Source of the DNA: Pelagophyceae sp. CCMP2097
Taxonomy: Eukaryota; Sar; Pelagophyceae
Direction: 5' to 3'
Length of the DNA stretch: 30,910 nt
Assembly (NCBI GenBank): GCA_026770575.1
Contig: MU657389.1
Location: 16,163 to 47,072 of the forward strand
Of the stretch, positions 9,804 through 18,206 are shown in pieces. The position numbers were made by a program, and so were the translations under genes. The number at the start of each line of letters is the position of its first letter. The first letter of the stretch is position 1. The notes under the pieces are model-generated. The model was not told the origin of the DNA. It ran no database searches and saw only the letters and a program-made list of their open reading frames with translations.

Positions 9804-10532
9804 CTACTCGCTGGGTTTCAGGCCGGCGGCGCATTGGCTGGCGAGGGCCTCGTGGGCGACGATGTCGCGGCCGTACGCCTCTGCGTCCCACGGGTAGCAG
9901 TTCCAGTTGTCCGGGACGTCCTCGCCGGCGATGTAGACAACGTCGTCCGCGAGCGTTCCCTTCTTCTCTTTGAGCTTGTTGTGGACGACGAGCACCTAGA
10001 CGGACACCTCGGGTCCGTAGAGGACCCGCGAGCCACGCACGGCGACCGCCGCGGGCGCGTTGCGCGCGCGCAGCTCCTCGATGGCGTATTGCAGCGTCGC
10101 GCGCGTGTCGTCGACCTAGAGCATCGCGCTCCGAGCGCACGAAAAGCGCGCGGGCAGCGCACCTCGTCGACGACGAGGACGCGCTTGCCGCGGACCAACG
10201 CGCCGAACGTGCCCGGTTCCTCGCCGAACCACTGCTTCAGGAGGACGCGCGTGTTCGCCGTGCACGTCGCGTCGTCGTAGAGCTCGAGCGAGATGGCAAC
10301 GATGGGCACCTTGACCTGCGTCCGCAGCATGCGCGCCGGGATGAACCCGCCGCCGCCGATGGCCACGATGATGTCCGGCTCGAAGGCTCGAACGCGCGGC
10401 ACCGCCGCCGACACCGTCGTCGCGACCTGCGCGTACGAAAAGTAGACGCGGCCTAAGCGCCGCCGCGTCTCCGCAAAGAGCCCGCATAGGAGCCGTCGAG
10501 GGCGGAGCGCGACGGAGCGACGCGACCGTCAT
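9804..10532 (-). CDS. Hypoxanthine/xanthine phosphoribosyltransferase (yeast Hpt1/Xpt1 type)
   Basis: Purine-salvage enzyme that transfers ribose-5-phosphate from PRPP to hypoxanthine, guanine or xanthine; cytosolic. Four exons are inferred: 10532-10514, 10452-10163, 10115-10041, 9995-9804 (191 aa). Introns are 61, 47 and 45 nt (GTCGCG..TTAG, GTGCGC..CTAG, GTGCGT..CTAG). Visible motifs are FEPDIIVAIGGGGFIPARML near the N-terminus, the PRPP loop VLVVDEVDDTRATLQYA rebuilt exactly across intron 2, and VLVVHNKLKEKKG followed by WNCYPWDAEA near the C-terminus. These are diagnostic of the fungal/bacterial Hpt1/Xpt1 branch rather than animal HPRT1. Length is near the family's 180-220 aa. The tiny first exon (MTVASL plus one base) is the weakest part. 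Which purine it prefers cannot be told from sequence alone. Confidence 0.88.
10012..10027. repeat. 16-bp intronic palindromic motif, copy 2
   Basis: ggtccgtagaggaccc lies inside the third intron of the phosphoribosyltransferase gene, ending 16 nt before the 3' splice site on the minus strand. An identical 16-mer occurs at 6464-6479 in an intron of the PX-DUF547 gene. It forms a small hairpin (ggtcc..ggacc). Confidence 0.7.
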
Positions 10533-10883
10533 GATGTGTGATGGAGCCGGGTGCGGAGGTATGTATACACTGGTGGCGACGCACCGTCGGCCGCGGCACA
10601 CCGCTGCGTCTTCCCCGACGGCGCTTGCTTCGCGTGCTCCTCCATACAATTGTACCTCAAATGAGTCAAATCCAGCGGTGGGAATTCATTTCAGGGTGAA
10701 ATGAAGAATTCCCAACTCCCCGAAGGGGAACTGACTTTCCCATCAAATCCAATGGGCAAGTGCGTTGACGAGGACGCAACGTTCTTCTTCTCCTGAACCT
10801 CGACAACAGCATCTCTTGCTGTTGGAGGATCAAGCCGACCCGCGCACCCGACGGCACGCGGGCGGTATAGTGATGTGTATTTC
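10533..10883. other. Non-coding block with three hairpins downstream of kinesin
   Basis: About 350 bp between the phosphoribosyltransferase start and the A/C-rich tract. The right part (10680-10824) is lower in GC and holds three inverted repeats: 10680-10713 (gggaattc..gaattccc with a 3-nt bulge), about 10718-10730 (tcccc-gaa-gggga), and 10804-10824 (CAACAGCA-TCTCT-TGCTGTTG, perfect 8-bp arms). A last exon of the kinesin might lie here, but no frame is convincing. It looks more like an interspersed repeat unit. The promoter of the phosphoribosyltransferase should be in 10533-10640. Confidence 0.5.
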
Positions 10884-11472
10884 CTAAAGTACATTCGACC
10901 CCCAAAAGAAAACAAAACACAACCTGAAGAACCCACCCACACCTAAAAACCCCGCAAACGCCAACATACTGCCCCCCACACCAACCACCCAAACGCGCGC
11001 CCCCAAACAGCAAGCGCAACCGACAACCCCACAACAAACTACGCCAACCCACACCCCAAAAGCAACGAGAACAAAAACAAGGCACGGAAGCCAGAAGCCC
11101 CACGAACCTCCCCCGACGCGCCCACAAGACAACAGACCCCAAAAAAACAACAGACAAAACCGAGAGCCCCCGACCGCCGTCGCCAACCACCCCACGCGCC
11201 GGCCACACCCCACGCATACCCACAAAAACCCCCGCGACGCCCCCAAGGCCCGACAAAACCGGACAAGCACACAAGACCCAGGCAAAATTCGCACCACACC
11301 CCACGCCCGCCACACCCGCCCACACCCGGACCACACAAGACAAACCGCCATACAAAAACACCCCCCACCAACCCGAAACGCCCACGGCCTCGACCTCAAA
11401 AACGACAGCGCCACCGCAGAAAAGCACAAAACTCCCGCAAGAACGCCAAAACAAGCAAGACAGACGCGCCAC
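10884..11472. other. Strongly A/C-skewed tract (G/T-rich on minus strand)
   Basis: For nearly 600 bp the plus strand is mostly A and C, with few T. Words such as cacaccc, ccacccac and aaaacaac recur without a fixed period. The composition changes abruptly at about 11,480, where the kinesin's high-GC coding sequence stops. Long stop-free frames on the minus strand here are explained by the near absence of A there, not by coding. It is either a giant intron or 3' UTR of the kinesin gene or an inserted sequence. Confidence 0.75.
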
Positions 11473-12675
11473 GCGGCCCCCCGCGAACGCAGCAGCCCAC
11501 TCCGGGCAGTTCTTCGGCCCCCACTTCTCAATGCCCACAAAGGCCTCCTTCTCCTTTGAGAGCTGGTTGGCCTCGATGGTTGCCAGCGCAAAGTCGAGCG
11601 TCCGCTTCGACTCGTTGGCAGTCGTCGCCGACGGCGAGACGTGGCCCACGAGCACCGTCTCCGCCAGCACGGCGCCGGCGGCCTCGTCGTCGAAGCACTC
11701 GCGGAGGAGCATGGTCAGCTTGGCGCGGCGGTACGGGACGTGCGCCGGCGCGTCCGCGTGGCGCAGCGCCTTGAGGAGGCGCGCGCGGAGGCACTCGTTC
11801 ACGCAGGCCAGCGACGTGTTGATCTCGCGCGCCTCCTTGAGGCGCTGTGGCGAGTGGCCCGCGGCGCCGCCTTGCAGGCGCTCGCTGCCGGCGAGGTCGA
11901 CGAAGCGCAGCCGCCCCGCCGCGCCGGCCCCCGTGGGCCGCAGCTCGCAAATGGCGTGGGACCGAGACGACTGCGCGTTGCGCTCCGTCGCCGCCGTCGC
12001 GCGCAGCGCGTTTGCAGAAGCGAGGCGCGCGTCAAAGTCCGCCACGTCGGCGACTGTCACCGTCTCGAGGCCCTGGACGACGACCTAGGGGCGCCTCTCC
12101 ACCGTGTCCTCCGCGCGGCCTCTGGACCGTGGACTGCGGCGCACCTCCCCGTCGCCGTCGGTGAGGAGCTTGACCTCTTGGCGGTCGCTGAGGAGGTCGT
12201 AGCAGTGCTCCCCCGCGTTCTCGAAGAAGGACACGGTCAGCGGCCCCGAGGCGAGCATCAGCTCGGCGGCCTTGCGCGTCGCGTGGCGCGCTGAGTGCGT
12301 CTTGCCGCTGCCCGTGGCGCCGTAGGCGATGAGGGTGGCGCGGCGGCCGGCGGCGGCCTCGTCTACGAGGGGCCGGCAGACAGCTTCGAAGAAGTCGTCG
12401 TCGCCGCAGTTCAACGCTTTGTGCAGCACCACGTCCTTCGACACCGTCTTCTCCGTCGCCGTCGACGCCTCGAGGCCCTCGAGCTTCTCACGAGCCTCGC
12501 GCTCCTTGTACTCTAGCGCCTTGAGGGGCACAGTCGTCCGAACGACGACCTTGGCCGCCCCGTCGACGAAGCACGCCGCCTCCGTCTCGGCCCCGTCCAG
12601 TTCAACCAGGAACGGCCGCACGCGGCACGCCACGACCATGCCCTGTGGCGCCGCCTTGGCCGCCGTCTCAGCCAT
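11473..12675 (-). CDS. Kinesin-family motor protein (3' end unresolved)
   Basis: ATP-driven microtubule motor. Two exons are clear: 12675-12145 (177 codons) and 12084-11473 (204 codons), split by a 60-nt intron (GTGCGC..CCCTAG). Start MAETAAK..GMVVACRVRPF is the beta-1 strand (VRVRPF). P-loop GATGSGKT is at about 119-126 (GQTGSGKT in most kinesins). Switch I is NAQSSRSHAI, switch II is RFVDLAGSERL, and the later REINTSLACVNECLRAL-like helix and PYRRAKLTMLLRECF follow in canonical order. The motor is compact. After it comes a short stretch (EKWGPKNCPEWAAAFAGG) that loosely resembles the start of a SAM domain. The frame then enters the G/T-rich tract, where GTGGCG could be a 5' splice site. Whether further exons exist is unknown. 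The 5' end is 175 bp from the divergent SNF2 gene. The family call is firm; subfamily is not assignable. Confidence 0.88.
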
Positions 12676-12850
12676 CAGCTCGCGACTCGACAATAATGCC
12701 AGTTGAAACTTTTTTCGGCGATCGCGACTTTTTTTGCAAGCGCGCGCGGCGCGGCCGGCCTCGGCGCAGGTTCCGGAAGGTCGACGGTCAGCACACGCCG
12801 ACGCTCGGCACACGTCGACGCCCGGAGCCTCGCGGCCCCGTTTGTCGCGG
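12676..12850. promoter_or_regulatory. Shared promoter of kinesin and SNF2 helicase genes
   Basis: 175 bp separate the two divergent ATGs. T-runs near 12,708-12,737 (acttttttcggcg and gactttttttgc) stand out against the GC-rich flanks; they are A-runs on the kinesin strand. No canonical TATA box. Confidence 0.4.
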
Positions 12851-15800
12851 ATGTCGGCGCCGCCGCCGCAGCGGCCGCGCGCTTCTTCGGCGGTGGCCGC
12901 CGGCTCTGGTGCGGGCGAAGCGCGGCTGCTCCTCTTTTTGGCCTCGCGGGCCTGTCTCGAGAGCGAGGCGCTGCGGCTGCTGGCCGTCGGAGAGCAGCAC
13001 GCCGTCCGCGCCGTCTCGAGGCGCGTCCGCGCGACGCTCGCGCGCGGCGTCGACTACGTCCACGCGCGCGGCGCCGCCGCAGGCGCGCCGGGTGCCGTCG
13101 TCCCGCCAAGAGGCCGCGTCCGAGACGACGCGGGGAAACGTGGGAAATGAAAACACGACCGCGATGACCGAGGTGTGATCAGAGGCTCGATCGACGCCGG
13201 GGGTACACTCATCGTTCACTCTCTAGGTACCCTGGTTTCCCTGGGCTCTTTGCGCCGCGAGGCGGCGGCGAGGCGGGGCCGCGCGGCCTCTTCGTGCACC
13301 AGCTGGCGTCGCTGCGCGCGATGCGGCGCGCCGAGGACCGCGACACGGCATACGGCGCGCTGCGCGGCGGAGTGCTCGCCGACGCGCCGGGCCTCGGCAA
13401 GACGGTCACCGTCCTCGCCCTGGTCCTCGCGACGGCGGGGCAACAGCCGCGTGAGCCCGCGGCCTTCTTCGACGCGGCGCGCGTCAACGAAGCATGGGCC
13501 GCCTGGGCCACTTCCGAGCTCGAACTCGAGCAGGCCCTCCTCCCGGGCCTCCGCCCGCTCGTGGGCCACGTCGACTACCTGAAGCGGCACGGGCCGGCCG
13601 CGGACCTCGACGCGGCGCGCGCGCTGCTGCGCGCCGCGCTGCCGCCGTACGCCACGGGCACGTCCATTTCCGCGCTCGAGGCGGCGGTGCGCCGCGGCGC
13701 CGCGACGCTGCCGGGCGCGCCGCCGGCGCTTCGCGACGTCATTAGCGGCGATTTCCACCACATCCTCGCGCTCGTCAAGGCGCGCCTCGACCCGCGGCGG
13801 CGCGCCGCCGGGCTCGGCGCGCGCGCCGCCGCTGAGAGATGCCTCAAGGCCACGGGCGCGACGCTCGTCGTCGTCCCCGACGCTCTGCTAGACCACTGGC
13901 GCGTGCAGCTCCAGAGGCACCTCTACCGGCCCCAGCTCGCGCCGAGCTTTGGCGACGGCGTCTCGGGCCGCGGTGTCGCCTACGTCGACGGCACCGGGGA
14001 CCTCGCCGACGACGCGGCCGCGACCGACGGCGCGGCCGGGGCGGCCGGCGCGCGGCAGGCCGCGCTCGGCGCGCCGCTCCCGAGCGCCAATGTCCTCCGC
14101 CAATTCCTCATCGTGAGTCGGCGCCTGCACGTGGCGCGGCGCACCCTCCCAGAGCGAGCCGCGGCAAGTTGACGCTTGTGTGGCAGGTCGTCGTGCCGTT
14201 TTCCCGGTGCGCGGCGGCGGCGCAGGAGGAGGCGGAGCGGCGCGCGGCGGCGGATCGCGGGTACTACCGCCTGGGCAAGACGCAGGACGCCGCCGACTCG
14301 CCTTTGATGAACCTGCGGTGGCTCCGCCTCGTCGTCGACGAGGGCCACGACCTCGCGGCGTCGGCGCCCTGCGCACAGGCGGACGCCGCAAAGGCCCCGA
14401 AGAAGGCGCAGACGAAAAAAAAGCCCAAGAAGAAGAAGACCGCGCCAAACGACGAGGCGTCGCAGCTCGGGTTGGCGGCGGTGCGCTTCATCTCCGAGCT
14501 CTTCGCCGAGAGGAGGTGGGTCGTCTCGGGCACGCCGACAACGGGAGACGTCGACGCCGCCGACGCCGCGGCCACGGCGCTCGCGCAGCTGCAGAGGCTC
14601 CTCACGTGGCTGCGGCGCGGCCCCAGCGTCGACGGTCGCGGTCGGACGCCTAGCCGTCGTACGCAAAGAGTGCCGAGTGATCCGCCGTCGAAGAGCGTCG
14701 CGCTAGGCACCCCGTCTACGGCGTGGGCAGCGATGTTCGCCTCGACCGCGCGGCGGCCGCGTCGTCGTCCGAGGCGCTCGGGGCCGCGTGGTGCCGTGAT
14801 ATCGCCGGACCGTTCCTCCACGGCGGCGACGCAGCGGGCGCGGCCGCTCTCTCAGCGCGCGCGAAGCTCGTATCGGTCCTCGCGGACGTCGTCGTGCGGC
14901 ACCGCAAGGAGGACGTACCGCTGCCGCGGCCCGTTTTCTCCAACGTCGAGGTCGAAGTCGAGCGGACGGCGGCGATGGACGAGGACGCGTACCAGTGGGC
15001 CGTCGACTCGGCCCTCGGCGCGCGCGTCGTCGACGTGGTCCGCGAGGCGCGTGCGGGGCAGAAAGCCGTCAAAGTGGCAGTCTTCTCGCAGCACGACGCA
15101 GACCTGCAGAGTGTCGCAGAGGTCCTCTACGCCGAGCTCGGCGCGGCGTCCATCGCCGAGTTCAACGTGCGCCGCCTCGGCCAGGCGCCGTCGAGCCGCG
15201 AGCTCTCTCGCTTCCAGACGGACAGAATGTTCACGCGCGCCTGCCCGCTCTGCGGCGCCGTCGACGACGCAGACGCAAAGGGGTGCGCGCGGCCGCTCAT
15301 GGAGGTCGAGTTCCTCGAGGAGGACGCCGTGCGAGCGCGCCGAAACGCGTTCGACGCGGAAATGCCGCACGCCGGCGGTTTTGACGCCGGCGCCGGTGAC
15401 GCCTTTGACGCCTCCGCCGCCGCCGGAACCGCGCGGGCGCGGCGCGCGCTCGTCGAACCGGAGCGCATCGTGCGCGCCGTCTCCCGCCGGCAGGGAATCG
15501 AAACGGACGCGGCCGACTACGCTGCCGACTTTCGGCTGTGGGTCGTGGGCGACGAGTTCGACGTGTCCACCGCCGCGCGCGGCTTCGCGCCGCGGCCGTC
15601 GTACCGGCAGTGGCGCAAATGGGGCGCGGCCAACGGCGAGCGGCGCGCCGCGCGGCAGGCGTACGAGTCTGCCGACGGTTACTTTGGCCCCGTCGAGGAG
15701 CCCGCGGCGGCTGCGCAGCCGGCCTGGCGGCGCGTGCGCCTGGTCAAGTGGGCGCCGTGCTCCAAGTGGCACGGGCCGGGGTGGTACCGCGGCCCGCACT

Positions 15801-16267
15801 TCGACGACGCCAAAGCGGTCGTCGTCGCGGCGGCCGTGCCCGTGCTCTGCCTCTACCGCGACGCCTCGCACGGCCTCGACCTCTCCTTCCTCACGCACAT
15901 TTTCCTCCTCGAGCCGCTCCGCGACTCTGCGCTGCTGGAGCAAGTGGTGTCTCGCGCACACCGCGTCGGGGCGACGGCGCCCGTCCAAGTCGTCACGCTC
16001 ATGGCCTTTGCCAAGACGGAAGACGAGCCCGCCGACTCTGCTGAAACGCGACCCGGGCAGGGCTTCAAGATCTGCGACCACTGCTACAAGTCGTTTGAGG
16101 TCGAGGCCGACGCCGACGGCCACATGCTCGTCTGCTCCAGAAATCCGCAGCAGCGCGCCGCGCACCGCCGGAGCGCGCCGTTCACCATCGACGCAGTCTT
16201 CGACGAGATCCGGCCGCCGCCCGCGACCGCCGCACAGGCCGTCGACGACGCCGCCGAGCCGCGATGA
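12851..16267 (+). CDS. F-box/SNF2-family DNA-dependent ATPase
   Basis: SNF2/Rad5-type helicase-like ATPase, closest in layout to the plant F-box-SNF2 proteins. The N-terminus (about 20-70) resembles an F-box. Motif I is GGVLADAPGLGKTVTVL, motif II is the Rad5-class LRLVVDEGHDL, motif III is RWVVSGTP, and the C-lobe has GLDLSFLTHIFLLEPL with motif VI as VSRAHRVGATAPVQVVTL. A small Cys cluster (CPLCG, 15,240) sits in the C-lobe and a C2H2-like finger near the end (CDHCYKSFE, then HMLVC). Introns: 14113-14186 (GTGAGT..GGCAG) is solid. 14615-14706 fits only as GC-AG, rejoining LTWLR with HPVYG. The first intron (ending at about 13226 or 13261) is uncertain. Last exon 14707-16267. The F-box implies a possible SCF ubiquitin ligase role, as inference. 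A Lys-rich insert follows DEGH. Confidence 0.85.
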
Positions 16268-16335
16268 CGACTCAACGTCGTAAACACGAATCCCTTTCTC
16301 AACGCCGGGCCATCGAGCGACCCTCATTGGACACA

Positions 16336-16373
16336 CTCTACAGGGACGCTCCCGCCGCGGGGGCGTCGAGAGT
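16336..16373. terminator. Hairpin between convergent SNF2 and threonine synthase genes
   Basis: gacgctccc-gccgc-gggggcgtc at 16345-16367 pairs over 9 bp with one wobble, extended by outer ACTCT/AGAGT. It sits midway in the 168-bp tail-to-tail spacer and could shape the 3' ends of both transcripts. Function is inference. Confidence 0.4.
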
Positions 16374-16435
16374 CGGCTTGGTGGCGCGTGGTTGGTTAGG
16401 TAAGATTCGATGGGCCTCTGGGCCGTCCTTTCCGG

Positions 16436-18006
16436 CTAAACGTTCCTCGCGGCGAGCGTCTGCTCGAGGAACTCGACGACGGCGGCCTGAGAGTTTTTGA
16501 GCAGGTTCTTGCGCAACGGCTTGGATAGGAGGTCGTTGAGGAGCGGCTCGAGCGGCAGCGCGGCGTAGCCGTCGGCGCCGAGCGCCTGCTCAATGGCGGC
16601 GGGGAACTTGCCGTGGTGCGCGCAGGCAAGGCAGACGACGGGCCCGGCGCCGAGCGCGGCGCGCATCTTGGCGCCGGCGGCGACGCCAATGGCCGTGTGC
16701 GGGTCCAAGACGTAGCCCGTCTTGGCCTGCCACTCGGCAATCGTCGACAAAATCTCGGGCTCGAGGACGGAGCAGGCGTGCATCTCCGCCGCCGCTCGCC
16801 GGTGCAGGCCCGGCGGCGCGTCGAAGCGGCCCGTGCGCTCAAAGTCGGTCATGAGGCGCTTCAGTTCGCCCGCGTCGTTCTCGGCGCAGTGGTAGACGAA
16901 GCGCTCAAAGTTCGACGAGACGGAGATGTCCATCGAGGGCGCGCACGTCTCGACGCAGCCACCGGTGGGCCGCGAGTAGGACGCGGTGGCGAAGAAGCGC
17001 GCGAGGATGTCGTTGGCGTTCGTCGCCACCAGCAACCCGCGGCAGGGGCAGCCCATCTCCTTGGCGTACCAGCCGGCGAGGACGTCGCCGAAGTTGCCCG
17101 TGGGCACGGAGAACGCCGGGAGGACCTTTTCGCCGCTCTTCTCCATTTGGAACGCGGCATAAAAGTAATAAACAATCTGCGCCACGATGCGCGCCCAGTT
17201 GATCGAGTTCACCGCGCCCAGTTTGTGCTTCGCGCGGAAGAGCTGGTCCGCGAACAGGTCCTTGACGATCTTCTGGCAGTCGTCGAAGAAGGCGTCCTCC
17301 AACGCGCACGCGTGCACGTTCGGGTCCTCGACCGACGCCATCTGCGCCTCCTGGATGGTAGACGTGCGGCCGTTCGGGTAGAGGATGAAGCACTCAACGC
17401 CGCGGCGGCCGCGCACGCCCTCGATGGCGCTCGACCCGGTGTCGCCCGACGTGGCGCCGAGGATAGTCAGCCGCGCGTCCGGGCCCTTCTTCGCCAGCAG
17501 CAGCTCGAACAGACGGCCCAGGAACTGCAGCGCCACGTCCTTGAACGCCCACGTCGGGCCGTGGAACAGCTCGAGCAGGTGCAGCCCGTCGCCGCCCAGG
17601 GGCACCACCGGCGTCGTCTCCGGGTGCCGGAAGCTAAACCGGCGCCAGTCGACTCGCGTGCCCCCTATACGGCGGCGGCGGCGCGAAGGCGTCTCCCCTC
17701 TCGAGGCGCCGGCGACTCGGCCGAACCGCGAGGCCCCTCGCCCTTCTGCAGCACGCACGTAGAGTAGGCGCCCTTTGTCAGCTCGAGGAGTTCCTCCTTT
17801 GAGATCTCGGCCGGATCGACGAACTTGGCGATGACGGCGGCCGAGAGCTCGTGGAAGGGCAGCGCCTTCCACGTCTCGAGCTCGGCGGCGCTGATTTTGG
17901 GGATGGACTCTGGGACAAAAAGGCCGCCGTCCGGCGCGAGGCCCATCATCACCGCATCCGTGAACGACACGCCCGTGTGGCCGCCGCGCGTGCTGGAGTA
18001 TTTCAT
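16436..18006 (-). CDS. thrC: Threonine synthase
   Basis: PLP enzyme that converts O-phosphohomoserine to threonine plus phosphate, last step of threonine biosynthesis. Two exons: 18006-17759 and 17633-16436 (481 aa), separated by a 125-nt intron (GTGCGT..GTTTAG) whose removal restores AYSTFRHPETTPVV. N-terminal MKYSSTRGG and MMGLAPDGGLFVPE are class signatures of the fungal/bacterial long-form enzyme. LHLLELFHGPTWAFKDVALQF carries the PLP lysine (Lys114). GATSGDTGSSAIEGV is the phosphate-binding loop, followed by AVNSINWARIVAQIVYYF and VPTGNFGDVLAGWYA. No N-terminal targeting peptide is visible from this start, although the enzyme is often plastidic in algae. A frame extends upstream without a better ATG. 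Divergent from XPG with 200 bp between. Confidence 0.95.
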
Positions 18007-18206
18007 AAGAAGGAGAGGGGCGGCCACGCAAGCGGCTGGGCACTGGTTCGCAGAGTTGCACTCTCCGAAACGTGGCTCGCGAAAATCCCGTGCGGTTCCG
18101 CGGCCCCATTTCAAGAACCCGCGCCGAGGTTTTCAGAAACCGGAGACGTCGCGGCGCGCCGCGGCACCGGAGCTCCTCGTCGAGAAGCCTAGAGAGCCGG
18201 CTCCAG
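18007..18206. promoter_or_regulatory. Shared promoter of threonine synthase and XPG genes
   Basis: 200 bp between divergent ATGs. It includes gaaaatcccgtgcgg near 18,080 and cagaaaccggag near 18,134; no classical core element recognised. Confidence 0.35.

Noticed and set aside
10666..11472. Continuation of the kinesin frame through the G/T-rich tract
   Set aside because: The translation is Val/Gly/Cys/Trp-rich without any similarity. Absence of stops follows from the rarity of A on that strand.
13839..16283. 814-aa plus-strand frame as a single exon
   Set aside because: Only its middle part (14187-14614) carries SNF2 motifs; before and after it is Ser/Arg-rich out-of-frame sequence.
16613..17767. 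384-aa plus-strand frame
   Set aside because: Antisense shadow of threonine synthase; no family motif, and explained by the GC-rich third positions of the opposite strand.
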